DNA of 64,000 nucleotides, taken from positions 100,291 to 164,290 of the forward strand of contig JACRPO010000020.1 of assembly GCA_016223165.1 (NCBI GenBank). Direction: 5' to 3'. The notes beneath the pieces were generated by a model. The model searched no databases. It was not told the DNA's origin and saw only the letters and a program-made list of their open reading frames with translations. Numbering within the stretch: the first letter of the stretch is position 1; the number at the start of each line of letters is the position of its first letter. This DNA comes from Burkholderiales bacterium. Its GTDB lineage: Bacteria; Pseudomonadota; Gammaproteobacteria; Burkholderiales; Burkholderiaceae_C. Of this stretch, positions 55,804 through 64,000 are shown piece by piece. The translations under genes were made by a program, and so were the position numbers.

Positions 55804-57786
55804 TCAATCGCGCGGCGGCGCCTGCGGCTTCAAGTGCTTGCCGAGGAAGGCCTCCATCGCGCCGTAGAACTCGTACTGGTTCTCCTCGTTGCGGAAGCCG
55901 TGCCCTTCGTTGTCCTTGACGATGTATGGCACTTCGACACCGCGCTTGCGCAGCGCCTCGACCATCTGGTCGCTCTCGGCCTTGTTGACGCGCGGGTCGC
56001 GCGCGCCCTGCACCACCATCAGCGGCGTCTTGATGCGCTCGGCGTTCAGCACCGGCGAGGTGCGCGTGAGACGCTCCTTGTCGCGCTCGGGGTGGCCGAC
56101 CATGTCGTGGAACTTCGGCATGAACGGCTTCCAGTACGGGGGAATGGTGTTCATGAAGGTGAAGAGGTTGCTCACGCCGACGTAGTTGACGGCCGCGGCG
56201 TAGAGGTCGGGCGTGAAGGTCACGCCGGCGAGCGTGGCGTAGCCGCCGTAGCTGGCACCGTAGATGCCCACGCGCTTGCGGTCGGCAATGCCTTGCGAGG
56301 TGAGCCACTGCACGCCGTCGGTGATGTCGTCCTGCATCGCCAGGCCCCACTGGCCGAAGCTCGCTTCCCAGAACTTGCGGCCGTAGCCGGTGCTGCCGCG
56401 GAAGTTGATCTGCAGCACGCAATAGCCGCGGTTGGCGAGGAACTGCACCTCGGGGTTGTAGCCCCAGCTGTCGCGCGCCCAGGGGCCGCCATGCGGGTTG
56501 ACGACGCAGGGCAGATCCTTCGCCTCGCGGCCCACCGGCAGCGTGAGGTAGCCGTGGATCGTCAACCCGTCGCGGCTCTGGTACGACACGGGCTTCATCG
56601 GCGCCATGTCGGCGGCGGCGATCTTCGGGTTGATCTCGGCCAGCACCGAGAGTGAATCCGCCTTGGCGTCGTAGATGTAGCGCGTGCCCGGCGTGCGGTC
56701 GCTGAAGGCGGCGACGATGAACTTGCCCTCGGCCTTGTCGTGGCTCTGCAGCAGCAGTTCCATGCCCGGCAGCCGCGCCTCGAGTCGCTTGTACAGGCGC
56801 TCGGTGGCGGCGTCGAAGAAGTGGCGCTGCGTGCGCTCGGTGACGAAGGCGACGTCGGTGAGCTTCCTGCGCGCGCGCGACCAGGTGGCAGCGCCGAGGT
56901 CGACCTCGGGGTGCGCGAAGAGCACCGACTCGGCGTCGGGCCGCGCGGGGTCGATGCTCACCAGCGCCTTCTTGTCGCGGCCGCGGTTGCTGATCATCGT
57001 CAGCCGCTTGTTGTCGGCGGTGAAGACGGCCGACTCCACCTCGGTGCGGTAGTCGGTGGTCATGATGGGCCTGAACGCGCTGCGCTCGTCGGGGCGGTAG
57101 AGCACGATGCTGTTCAGCCCCTCGCTGCGGAAGGCGATGCGCACGCGGCCGGCGTGGTCCGTGGCCCAGCCGACGATGTCGCCGGGGTTCTTCGCCACCA
57201 TCGTCTCGCGACCCGTACGCAGGTCGATGCGGTAGACGTCGAACACCTCGGCGCTGCGCCGGTTGTGCGAGACGAGGATGTGGTGCGGGTCGTCGGGCAG
57301 CTCGTCGAGCAGTTCGGCGCGCACCTTGTCGCCGGGCGTGAGGTCGGTGACCTTGCCGGTGGCCACGTCGACCGCGACGAGGTGGAAGTTCTCGTCGCCG
57401 CCGAAGTCCTTGACGTACAGGATGCGGTCGCTGCCCTTCCACGAATAGATGGAGATATCGCGTGCCGTCTCGGCCGTCAGGAGCTTCGGCTCGCCGACGA
57501 GGCGGCTGCCCGAGAGTGGCTGCACGAAGACATTGAGCCGCCGCGGCGAGCCCTGCACCGACACCGGCTGCATGAAGCCGAGCGTCTTGCCGTCGGCGCT
57601 CAGGCGGAAGTAGGCGCGCTCGGGGTTGGCGAAAAAGTCGCGCACGGGGTAGGCGCGCGGGATGGCCGGGGCGCTGGCCGAGACCTGTGCGTCGGCGGGC
57701 AGCGGCAGCAGCAGCGCCACGCCGAGGGCGGTGGCGACCAGCACCACCGAGAGCGTGAAGTCCGAAATGCCTCGAATGAACCTCAT
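55804..57786 (-). CDS. S9 family prolyl oligopeptidase-like serine peptidase
   Basis: A 660-aa exported peptidase. A signal peptide (FTLSVVLVATALGVALLLPLPADAQ) is followed by a beta-propeller region and the C-terminal alpha/beta hydrolase domain with Ser512 (GASYGGY), Asp597 (GARDPRV) and His629 (EGHGF). NPHGGPW is the oxyanion region. The family cleaves short peptides after Pro, Ala or similar. ATG 57786 follows GGAGG at 9 nt. It is divergent from intI across a 197-bp gap. Confidence 0.92.
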   Translation of the reverse strand: MRFIRGISDFTLSVVLVATALGVALLLPLPADAQVSASAPAIPRAYPVRDFFANPERAYFRLSADGKTLGFMQPVSVQGSPRRLNVFVQPLSGSRLVGEPKLLTAETARDISIYSWKGSDRILYVKDFGGDENFHLVAVDVATGKVTDLTPGDKVRAELLDELPDDPHHILVSHNRRSAEVFDVYRIDLRTGRETMVAKNPGDIVGWATDHAGRVRIAFRSEGLNSIVLYRPDERSAFRPIMTTDYRTEVESAVFTADNKRLTMISNRGRDKKALVSIDPARPDAESVLFAHPEVDLGAATWSRARRKLTDVAFVTERTQRHFFDAATERLYKRLEARLPGMELLLQSHDKAEGKFIVAAFSDRTPGTRYIYDAKADSLSVLAEINPKIAAADMAPMKPVSYQSRDGLTIHGYLTLPVGREAKDLPCVVNPHGGPWARDSWGYNPEVQFLANRGYCVLQINFRGSTGYGRKFWEASFGQWGLAMQDDITDGVQWLTSQGIADRKRVGIYGASYGGYATLAGVTFTPDLYAAAVNYVGVSNLFTFMNTIPPYWKPFMPKFHDMVGHPERDKERLTRTSPVLNAERIKTPLMVVQGARDPRVNKAESDQMVEALRKRGVEVPYIVKDNEGHGFRNEENQYEFYGAMEAFLGKHLKPQAPPRD

Positions 57787-57946
57787 GGCGCGCATCCTCC
57801 GTAGTCGTGCGGTTCTCGATGCGGCGCGATTCTTCGCGGGCGCTGCCGGCGCCGAAGGAGCGGTGCGACGAGACGGCATTCGAGCGGCATGAACGGCGCA
57901 GCAGATCGGATTCACGAACGTGCCCACGGTTCCGGTCTTTGTGATA

Positions 57947-57962
57947 CTGTATATCCATACAG
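57947..57962 (+). promoter_or_regulatory. LexA box upstream of intI
   Basis: CTGTATATCCATACAG matches the CTGT-N8-ACAG SOS consensus perfectly. It lies 22 bp upstream of the intI start, next to the probable -10 region, so LexA binding should block transcription of intI and, by read-through, dnaE2. Confidence 0.88.
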
Positions 57963-57983
57963 TTCTCCTGTGAGGAGAAGCCG

Positions 57984-59345
57984 ATGGCGCCATCCACCTA
58001 CGCCCACATCGACACCGACACTACCCTCTCCGGCTCCGGCGGGGCGGGTAGCGCATCGCCGTCATCGCCGCGGCCGCCTCGACTGCTGGACATGCTTCGC
58101 CAGCAGATCCGCTACCTGCACTACAGCCGGCGCACCGAGTACGCCTACGAATACTGGGTGCGCTCGTTCATCCGCTTCCACGGCCTGCGGCATCCGGCCG
58201 ATCTCGACCATGGCGATGTCGAGGCCTTCCTGAGTTGGCTCGCCACCGAGCGCCAGGCTTCGGCCTCCACGCACAAGCAGGCGCTGTCGGCGCTCCTGTT
58301 CCTCTACCAGAAGGTGCTGCGGCTCAACCTGCCGTGGGTGGCCGAGATCGGCCGCCCGCGCACCATCCGCCGCCTGCCCGTGGTGCTGAGCGGCGAGGAG
58401 GCGGGGCGCCTCTTCGAGGCGCTCGACCGCGCCCGCCCGAGCGCCGACGCCGCGGCTGGCCGCGTGCCGCCGGCACCGCACGCGCTGCTCGCGCGGCTGC
58501 TCTACGGCACCGGCATGCGCCTGCTCGAAGGCGTGCGCTTGCGCGTGAAGGACATCGACTTCGACCGCCGCGCCATCGTCGTGCGGCACGGCAAGGGCGG
58601 CAAGGACCGCGTCGTGATGCTGCCGGCTGCACTCGAGCAACCCCTGCACGAGCAGTTGCAGCGGTCGCACGGGCTGTGGGCGGCCGACCGCGCGCAGGGC
58701 ATCGCCGGCGTCGAGACGCCGTTCGCGCTCGAGCGCAAGTATCCGCGCGCCGGCCTCTCGTGGAGCTGGCACTGGGTGTTCCCGCAGGCCACCTGTTCGC
58801 ACGACCCGCGCAGCGGCATCTACCGCCGCCACCACCTCTTCGAGGGCACCTTCCAGCGCGCCTTCAGGCACGCGGTGGAGCAGGCCGGCATCGCCAAGCC
58901 CGCCTCGCCGCACACGCTGCGGCACTCGTTCGCGACGCACCTGCTGCAGGCCGGCTACGACATCCGCACCGTGCAGGAGCTGCTCGGCCACGTGGACGTG
59001 AGCACGACCATGATCTACACGCACGTGCTGCGCCTGGGTGGCGGCGGCGTGAGGAGCCCGCTCGACGTGCTGGGCAGCGGCAGCGGTGCAGGGTTGATCG
59101 GCGGGGCGGGCGGCTTCGCCCCCTCGGCCGGCGCTGCAGGCTTTGCCCCGGTCGGTGGCACCGGAGCCGGCCCGGGCGTGCACATGCGCCACGGCACCGC
59201 CATCGCCCGCGGCCCACAGCCGGGGCGGCGCGTCGAGGAGCCGGCCGGTTCGTATGCCGGTGCATATGGCGGTGCATATGGCGGTTCATCTGCCGGTTCC
59301 CATGCCTGTTCGCGGGCCGGCCAGCAGACCGCGCCTGCCAGCTGA
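57984..59345 (+). CDS. intI: integron-type tyrosine integrase (IntI) with C-terminal extension
   Basis: A 453-aa recombinase. Residues 35-360 match IntI integrases, including the IntI-specific insert FALERKYPRAG...WVFPQA...DPRSGIYRRHHL (about 247-285). Catalytic residues are Arg179 (TGMRLLEG), Lys204, His310/Arg313, His336 (LLGHVDVS) and Tyr345 (MIYTH); normal IntI proteins end near VRSPLD at 356-361. The remaining 90 residues are Gly/Ala-rich with AYGG repeats and have no known role. A GAGGAG ribosome site precedes ATG 57984. No attC sites or cassettes are visible, so it appears to be a lone integrase; expression is under the LexA box. Confidence 0.93.
   Translation: MAPSTYAHIDTDTTLSGSGGAGSASPSSPRPPRLLDMLRQQIRYLHYSRRTEYAYEYWVRSFIRFHGLRHPADLDHGDVEAFLSWLATERQASASTHKQALSALLFLYQKVLRLNLPWVAEIGRPRTIRRLPVVLSGEEAGRLFEALDRARPSADAAAGRVPPAPHALLARLLYGTGMRLLEGVRLRVKDIDFDRRAIVVRHGKGGKDRVVMLPAALEQPLHEQLQRSHGLWAADRAQGIAGVETPFALERKYPRAGLSWSWHWVFPQATCSHDPRSGIYRRHHLFEGTFQRAFRHAVEQAGIAKPASPHTLRHSFATHLLQAGYDIRTVQELLGHVDVSTTMIYTHVLRLGGGGVRSPLDVLGSGSGAGLIGGAGGFAPSAGAAGFAPVGGTGAGPGVHMRHGTAIARGPQPGRRVEEPAGSYAGAYGGAYGGSSAGSHACSRAGQQTAPAS
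59246..59312. repeat. 12-bp in-frame repeat in the intI 3' end
   Basis: Units close to gccggtgcatat and ggcggtgcatat are repeated about five times, encoding GAYGGAYGGSSAGS-like residues at the C-terminus of the integrase. Confidence 0.8.
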
Positions 59346-59372
59346 ATGGAGGGGCCGTGACCGCCTGCCGCC

Positions 59373-62300
59373 ATGCGCTCCGACCCACTCCCCGGCTATG
59401 CCGAGCTGCATTGCCGTAGCAACTTCAGCTTCCTGACCGGCGCCTCGCACCCCGAGGAGCTGGTGGCACGCGCGCATGCGCTGCGCTATGCCGCGCTCGC
59501 CATCACCGACGAGTGCTCGCTCGCAGGCGTGGTGCGCGCGCACGGCGAGGCCAAGCGGCTGGGGCTGCACCTCGTCGTCGGCGCCGAGATGCGACTGGCC
59601 CGCATGACAGCAAGCACGACAGCCCGTACGGCAGCCAGTACGGCAGCCCGTACTGCAGCCCGTACTGCAGCCCGTGCGGCGAATACCGCGAGCGCAACGA
59701 GCGCAACGAGCGCCATGGGCGCGCCCGCCCTGCCTGCCGCCCAGGAGGACGCCGAGCCCGGCCCGCACCTCGTGCTGCTTGCGCAGACGCGCCGCGGCTA
59801 CGGCAACCTCTCGCAGTGGATCACCGTGGCGCGCCGCCGCGCCGCCAAGGGCGACTACCTCGCGCTCATGTCCGACGTCGAAGGCCGCGTGCCGCACCTG
59901 CCCACGCTGGCCGGCCTGCCCGACAACCTGGCGCTGCTGCTCACGCCCTGCGTGCTCACGGTGGACCGGCCCTTCGAGACGCTGCTCGCGCAGGCGCTGT
60001 GGCTCAAGACCTGGTTCGCCGAGCGCGCCGCGCTCGCGCTGCCGCAACTGCTGAACGCGCACGACGCATTGCTCGCCGAGCTCGTGCAGCGCGTGTCCAC
60101 GCTCACCGGCCTGCCCATCGTCGCCGTCGGCAGCGTGCTGATGCACGCGCGCTCGCGCAAGCCGCTGCAGGACGCGCTCACCGCCACGCGCCTGAGGCGG
60201 CCGGTGGCCGAGTGCGGCTTCTCGCTCGAGCCCAACGCCGAGGCGCACATGCGCTCGCGCGCGCGCCTCACGCAGATCTTCCGCCCCGCGTGGCTCGAAG
60301 CCACTGTCGAATTCGCCGCGCGCTGCGCTTTCTCGCTCGACGAGCTGCGCTACGAATATCCGGAAGAGATCGTCCCGGCCGGCCACACCGCAGCGAGCTG
60401 GCTGCGCCGGCTGACGGACGAGGGCGCTGCGAAGCGCTTCCCCGAAGGCGTGCCCGCCGCCGTGCGCGCCACGCTCGAGCACGAGCTGGTGCTCATCGCC
60501 GAGTTGCGCTACGAACCCTATTTCCTCACCGTCGCCGACCTCGTGCACTGGGCGCGAGGCCAGGGCATCCTGTGCCAGGGCCGCGGCAGTGCCGCCAATT
60601 CGGCCGTGTGTTATTGCCTCGGCGTCACCGAGGTCGACCCGGCACGCATGACGCTGCTCTTCGAGCGCTTCGTCAGCCGCGAGCGCAACGAGCCGCCGGA
60701 CATCGACATCGACTTCGAGCACCAGCGCCGCGAAGAGGTGATCCAGTACGTCTATCGCAAATACGGCCGCCACCGCGCCGCGCTCACCGCGGTGGTCATC
60801 AGCTACCGGCCACGCAGCGCGCTGCGCGACATGGGCCGAGCGCTGGGCATCGACCTCGACCGCATCGACGCAGTGGCCAAGAGCCAGCACTGGTTCGACG
60901 GCCGCCGCATCCAGGCCGAGCGCCTGGCCGAGAACGGCTTCGACCCCGAGTCGCCCCTGTGCAAGCTGTGGGTGGAGCTGACGACACAACTGATCGGCTT
61001 TCCGCGCCACCTGAGCCAGCACCCCGGCGGCTTCGTCATCGCGCGCGACGACCTCGCGCGCTTGGTGCCGGTGGAAAACGCCGCGATGGAAAACCGCAGC
61101 GTCATCCAGTGGGACAAGGACGATCTCGACGCGTTGGGCCTGCTCAAGGTGGACCTGCTCGCGCTCGGCATGCTGAGCGCGATCAAGCGGGCGCTGGTCT
61201 TCATCGCGCAAAAGAAGGGGTTGCCAGAATTCCGCATGCAGGACGTGCCCGCCGAAGACCCGGCTGTCTACGAGATGCTCAGCCGCGGCGACAGCGTCGG
61301 CACTTTCCAGGTCGAAAGCCGCGCGCAGATGAGCATGCTGCCGCGACTGAAGCCGCAGAACTTCTACGACCTTGTCATCGAGGTCGCCATCGTGCGCCCC
61401 GGGCCCATCCAGGGCGGCATGGTGCACCCCTACCTCAAGCGCCGCAGCGGCGAGGAGCCGGTGGACTACCCGAGCGACGAGGTGAAGCAGGCGCTCTCGC
61501 GCACGCTCGGCGTGCCGATCTTCCAGGAGCAGGTGATGCAACTCGCCATCCTCGCCGCCGACTTCACCCCCGGCGAGGCTGACGCGCTGCGCCGCGCGAT
61601 GGCGGCCTGGAAGCGAAAGGGGGGCCTCGGCCCCTTCTACGAGCGGCTGGTGGGCCGCATGGTCGAGAAGGGATACCCGCACGAATTTGCCGAGCGCATC
61701 TTCAAGCAGATCGAAGGGTTCGGCGAATACGGCTTTCCCGAGAGCCACGCGGCGAGTTTTGCGCTGCTCGTCTACGTGAGCGCCTGGATCAAACGCCACC
61801 ACCCCGACGCCTTTCTCGCCGCGCTTCTCAACAGCCAGCCGATGGGTTTCTACGCGCCCGCGCAACTGGTGCGCGACGCGAAGGAGCACGGCGTGAAGGT
61901 GCTGCCGGTGGATGTGACGGTGAGCGAGGTGGACAGCGTGCTCGAGCAGCCCTCGACTCGGCCGCCGCGGCAGGACGGCGATGCGGAATCACCCCCGTGG
62001 CTGGTGCGCCTGGGCCTTTGCCGCGTCAACGGCCTGGCCGAAGCGGCCGCGCAGCGTGTCGTCGCCGCGCGCGCGGAATCTCCCTTCACGAGCGCCGAGG
62101 ATCTCACCCGCCGCGCTTCGCTCGACGCACATGCGCTCGGCCTGCTCGCGCAAGCCGATGCCTTGAAACCGCTCACCGGCCACCGCCACCAGGCCGCATG
62201 GTCGGCTGCGGGCATCGACACGCGCGCCACGCCGATGCTCGCGCAGACGCGCACGCACGAGGCCGCGGCGGTGCTCGCGGCCCCCGACGTCGCCGACACC

Positions 62301-62705
62301 GTGCTCGCCGACTACCGCGCCACGGGCCTCAGCCTGGCGCAGCACCCGGTGGCCTTGCTGCGCGAACAACTCTCGGCCTTCAAGGTGCAGACCGCCGCCG
62401 AGCTGCGCAACTTCCCGAACGGCCGCCTGGCGCGTGCCAGCGGCATCGTCACGCACCGCCAGCGCCCCGAAACCGCCAAGGGCGTGGTCTTCGTGACGCT
62501 CGAAGACGAAACCGGCGCCGTCAACATCATCGTCTGGCCCGCCGTGGCCGAGGCGCAGCGCAAGCCGCTGCTGGCGAGCACGCTGCTCACCGTCTACGGC
62601 ATCTGGCAGCGCGAGGGGGAGGTGCGGCACCTGGTTGCGCGCAAGCTGCTGGATCATTCCGAATTGCTGCAAGGGTTGGCTTCCAGGAGCAGGAACTTCA
62701 GGTAG
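59373..62705 (+). CDS. dnaE2: error-prone DNA polymerase DnaE2 (ImuC)
   Basis: An 1110-aa C-family polymerase of the translesion DnaE2 group. The PHP domain starts with YAELHCRSNFSFLTGASHPEEL, catalytic Asp residues are in PDIDIDFEHQRREEV near residue 443, then GFPESHAASFALLVYVSAWIKRHHPDAFLAALL, and the C-terminal OB-fold has VVFVTLEDETGAVNIIVWP. DnaE2 normally works with ImuA and ImuB under SOS control; those genes are not in view. It starts 27 bp after intI with GGAGGGG upstream, so the two are probably cotranscribed. Residues about 77-129 hold a repetitive Thr/Ala/Arg insert absent from typical DnaE2. Confidence 0.94.
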   Translation: MRSDPLPGYAELHCRSNFSFLTGASHPEELVARAHALRYAALAITDECSLAGVVRAHGEAKRLGLHLVVGAEMRLARMTASTTARTAASTAARTAARTAARAANTASATSATSAMGAPALPAAQEDAEPGPHLVLLAQTRRGYGNLSQWITVARRRAAKGDYLALMSDVEGRVPHLPTLAGLPDNLALLLTPCVLTVDRPFETLLAQALWLKTWFAERAALALPQLLNAHDALLAELVQRVSTLTGLPIVAVGSVLMHARSRKPLQDALTATRLRRPVAECGFSLEPNAEAHMRSRARLTQIFRPAWLEATVEFAARCAFSLDELRYEYPEEIVPAGHTAASWLRRLTDEGAAKRFPEGVPAAVRATLEHELVLIAELRYEPYFLTVADLVHWARGQGILCQGRGSAANSAVCYCLGVTEVDPARMTLLFERFVSRERNEPPDIDIDFEHQRREEVIQYVYRKYGRHRAALTAVVISYRPRSALRDMGRALGIDLDRIDAVAKSQHWFDGRRIQAERLAENGFDPESPLCKLWVELTTQLIGFPRHLSQHPGGFVIARDDLARLVPVENAAMENRSVIQWDKDDLDALGLLKVDLLALGMLSAIKRALVFIAQKKGLPEFRMQDVPAEDPAVYEMLSRGDSVGTFQVESRAQMSMLPRLKPQNFYDLVIEVAIVRPGPIQGGMVHPYLKRRSGEEPVDYPSDEVKQALSRTLGVPIFQEQVMQLAILAADFTPGEADALRRAMAAWKRKGGLGPFYERLVGRMVEKGYPHEFAERIFKQIEGFGEYGFPESHAASFALLVYVSAWIKRHHPDAFLAALLNSQPMGFYAPAQLVRDAKEHGVKVLPVDVTVSEVDSVLEQPSTRPPRQDGDAESPPWLVRLGLCRVNGLAEAAAQRVVAARAESPFTSAEDLTRRASLDAHALGLLAQADALKPLTGHRHQAAWSAAGIDTRATPMLAQTRTHEAAAVLAAPDVADTVLADYRATGLSLAQHPVALLREQLSAFKVQTAAELRNFPNGRLARASGIVTHRQRPETAKGVVFVTLEDETGAVNIIVWPAVAEAQRKPLLASTLLTVYGIWQREGEVRHLVARKLLDHSELLQGLASRSRNFR
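59604..59716. repeat. in-frame 12-bp minisatellite inside dnaE2
   Basis: Imperfect 12-bp units (cagcccgtactg, cagccagtacgg) followed by a 9-bp series (gagcgcaac) encode a TAARTAARTAAR-like tract between EMRLARM and PHLVLLAQ in the PHP domain, where family members have a direct connection. The reading frame is kept. Confidence 0.85.
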
Positions 62706-63077
62706 TGCGGGTGATTCGCCCGCATTCCCCATGGAGATGCCCATGTCGGGCCCGACGACGCCGCGCAAGGCGGAAAGGAGCCGCGCCCGGCGATGGGACG
62801 AAACAGCATTGCCGCGGCCTCTGCCTCGTGCTCGATCCGCCTCGATGACTCGCCAACGCCGCGCTGCCAGACGACAGCAGAAGTGGCTGGCAAGGACGTG
62901 CCCATCCCGACCAATATGCCGCTGAAATCGATCGCGGTAGACGGTGTCGCTTTGGGCCATCAGCGGTGCCGAAGGGGAGGCACCAAGCCCCTGCAAGTTC
63001 CATTTAGCGCGACTGTTATTCATAACCCCGGTCTCAGAATTGAAGTGCAACGCCATGTTCCCACATGGTGTTGCAGC
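62706..63077. other. intergenic region between dnaE2 and the IS30 transposase
   Basis: No gene can be supported in these 372 bp. The right part holds the left end of the IS30-family element, whose exact inverted repeat cannot be set because the other end is outside the window. At 63048-63059 and 63063-63074, GCAACGCCATGT pairs with ACATGGTGTTGC (12 bp, one wobble, 3-nt loop), a hairpin just before the transposase ATG. Confidence 0.5.
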
Positions 63078-64000
63078 ATGGCAAATCAATACTCTCATCT
63101 GTCCGAGACCGAGCGGGTCCACATCGAGGTCTTTCATCGCGCGGGCGTAAGCTGCAAGGCGATCGCCGACTATCTGGGCCGTAGCCGCACTACGGTGTGG
63201 CGCGAGTGCCAGCGAGGCTGGTGGCCTGCGATGGGCCACTATTCGGCCGAGTTTGGGATGCGGCACTACGCTGGTTGCAGGCGCGACGCCGGGCGCCAGC
63301 GGCGCAAGCTCGGCGACGATCTGAGTGCGCCGGCGTGGCGCCGGGTCATGCTGGGGCTGCGGTTGGACTGGTCGCCGCAGCAGATCGCCGGACGGCTGCG
63401 TGCGTTGGACCCTCTGCGCGGGCCGCTGTTGGCCAGCCCCACCTATGTCAGTCACGAGACGATCTACCGCGCCATCTACGAGATGGCGCGCTCGCCGGCA
63501 CGGACCGAGCTGATCAAGCTGCTGCGGCAAAGCCGCGCCGGGCGGCGCCGGCGCTCGCGCGGCAAGCAGCGCTTCACGGGGCTGCAGAACATCACGCCCA
63601 TCTCCTTGCGCCCGGCGCATGTGGAAGACCGCAGCGAGCCCGGGCATTGGGAGGGAGATCACGTCAAGGGCGCCCGCGGCCAGTCGGCGATCGGCACGCT
63701 GGTGGAGCGCATCTCGCGGCTGGTCAAGCTGGTCAAGCTCGATGATGGCGGCGCGCGAGGCACATTGGCGGGTTTCATGCAGGCGCTGAGTGGTGTACCG
63801 CCGCGGCTGCGCATCAGTCTGACCTACGACCGTGGCACGGAGATGGCGCTGCATGAGCAGTTGGCCGAGGGGTTGGGCATCGAGATCTACTTCTGCGATG
63901 CCTACAGCCCCTGGCAGCGCGGCAGCAACGAGAACGCCAATGGTCTGATCCGGCAGTACCTGCCCAAGGGCACGGACCTGTCGCAGCTCACGCGCGAACA
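63078..64000 (+). CDS. IS30 family transposase (partial, cut by the window end)
   Basis: A frame open from ATG 63078 to the window end (307 codons). The N-terminal HTH is HLSETERVHIEVFHRAGVSCKAIADYLGRSRTTVWREC. The DDE core shows the first Asp in HWEGDHVKG, the second in LTYDRGTEM and Glu in RGSNENANGLIRQYLPKGTDL, in IS30 spacing. The coding sequence lacks only its last residues. It is an insertion downstream of the intI-dnaE2 operon. Confidence 0.93.
   Translation, partial: MANQYSHLSETERVHIEVFHRAGVSCKAIADYLGRSRTTVWRECQRGWWPAMGHYSAEFGMRHYAGCRRDAGRQRRKLGDDLSAPAWRRVMLGLRLDWSPQQIAGRLRALDPLRGPLLASPTYVSHETIYRAIYEMARSPARTELIKLLRQSRAGRRRRSRGKQRFTGLQNITPISLRPAHVEDRSEPGHWEGDHVKGARGQSAIGTLVERISRLVKLVKLDDGGARGTLAGFMQALSGVPPRLRISLTYDRGTEMALHEQLAEGLGIEIYFCDAYSPWQRGSNENANGLIRQYLPKGTDLSQLTRE

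Noticed and set aside
55778..57983. Integron cassette array or attC sites beside intI
   Set aside because: The region upstream of intI holds only a large S9 peptidase running away from it; I saw no paired core sites or cassette-sized ORFs, so no array is claimed.
62698..63003. A 101-codon minus-strand ORF between dnaE2 and the IS
   Set aside because: No motif or ribosome site and composition typical of GC-rich noise; left as intergenic.

Overview
The window is very GC-rich DNA whose gene content fits a betaproteobacterium of the order Burkholderiales, most likely the Rubrivivax/Leptothrix/Ideonella side (inference). Support comes from the chromosomal block gyrA - pheA - tyrA - aroA/cmk (fused) - rpsA - ihfB - lapA - lapB, with ompA - ubiG - gph - ssrA diverging from gyrA. 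The AroA-Cmk fusion and the CTGT-N8-ACAG type LexA box also fit that group.

Layout. 0-8.4 kb: a plus-strand lipid or acyl-CoA cluster (two acyl-CoA dehydrogenases, two short-chain dehydrogenases, PaaI-type thioesterase, MDR oxidoreductase, GNAT, GST-fold protein), several joined by ATGA stop/start overlaps. 8.4-11.2 kb: ligA and def. 11.2-17 kb: enoyl-CoA hydratase, a FecR-domain secreted protein, arylesterase and ABC ATPase head to head, and an alpha/beta hydrolase. 17.1-23.2 kb: dnaE1, a small secreted protein, a patatin and a ComEA-like protein. 23.4-27.9 kb: LPS core genes (two GT9 heptosyltransferases, a DUF4254 protein, lapB, lapA). 28-38.2 kb: the minus-strand ihfB-rpsA-aroA/cmk-tyrA-pheA-DUF2059-gyrA block. 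38.5-41.2 kb: ompA, ubiG, gph, ssrA (tmRNA).

41.19-49.14 kb is an integrated element of about 8 kb in the 3' end of ssrA. A 21-bp copy of the tmRNA T-arm region lies at each end (41191-41211 and 49120-49140). Repeated GGGTAAC sites, probably integrase arm sites, sit just inside both ends. It carries a P4-type tyrosine integrase, an AlpA-like wHTH protein, a CHC2 zinc-finger (primase-like) protein and a DUF3987 P-loop protein, then small coupled ORFs, a multi-membrane-span protein with an SNase-family nuclease, and an opposite-strand operon of small proteins. No capsid or terminase genes are visible, so it resembles a phage-satellite-like island.

49.1-55.8 kb is a decaying heavy-metal region: a 5'-truncated Zn/Cd ATPase, copZ, cueR, a run of fused copper-gene fragments (TolC family, multicopper oxidase, isoprenylcysteine methyltransferase-like) and an intact Cu(I) P-type ATPase. 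Three CueR-type promoters with 19-bp spacers and the dyad of this regulator family control copZ, cueR and the ATPase. An S9 peptidase follows on the minus strand.

57.9-62.7 kb holds an integron-type integrase (IntI) directly under a perfect LexA box and followed after 27 bp by dnaE2, an apparent SOS operon pairing cassette recombination with error-prone synthesis. No attC sites or cassettes are visible. The window ends inside an IS30-family transposase.

A recurring feature is short tandem repeats (9-13 bp, 27 bp) in intergenic gaps and in-frame within genes (aroA/cmk, dnaE2, the intI tail, the enoyl-CoA hydratase start), suggesting frequent small tandem duplications in this genome.
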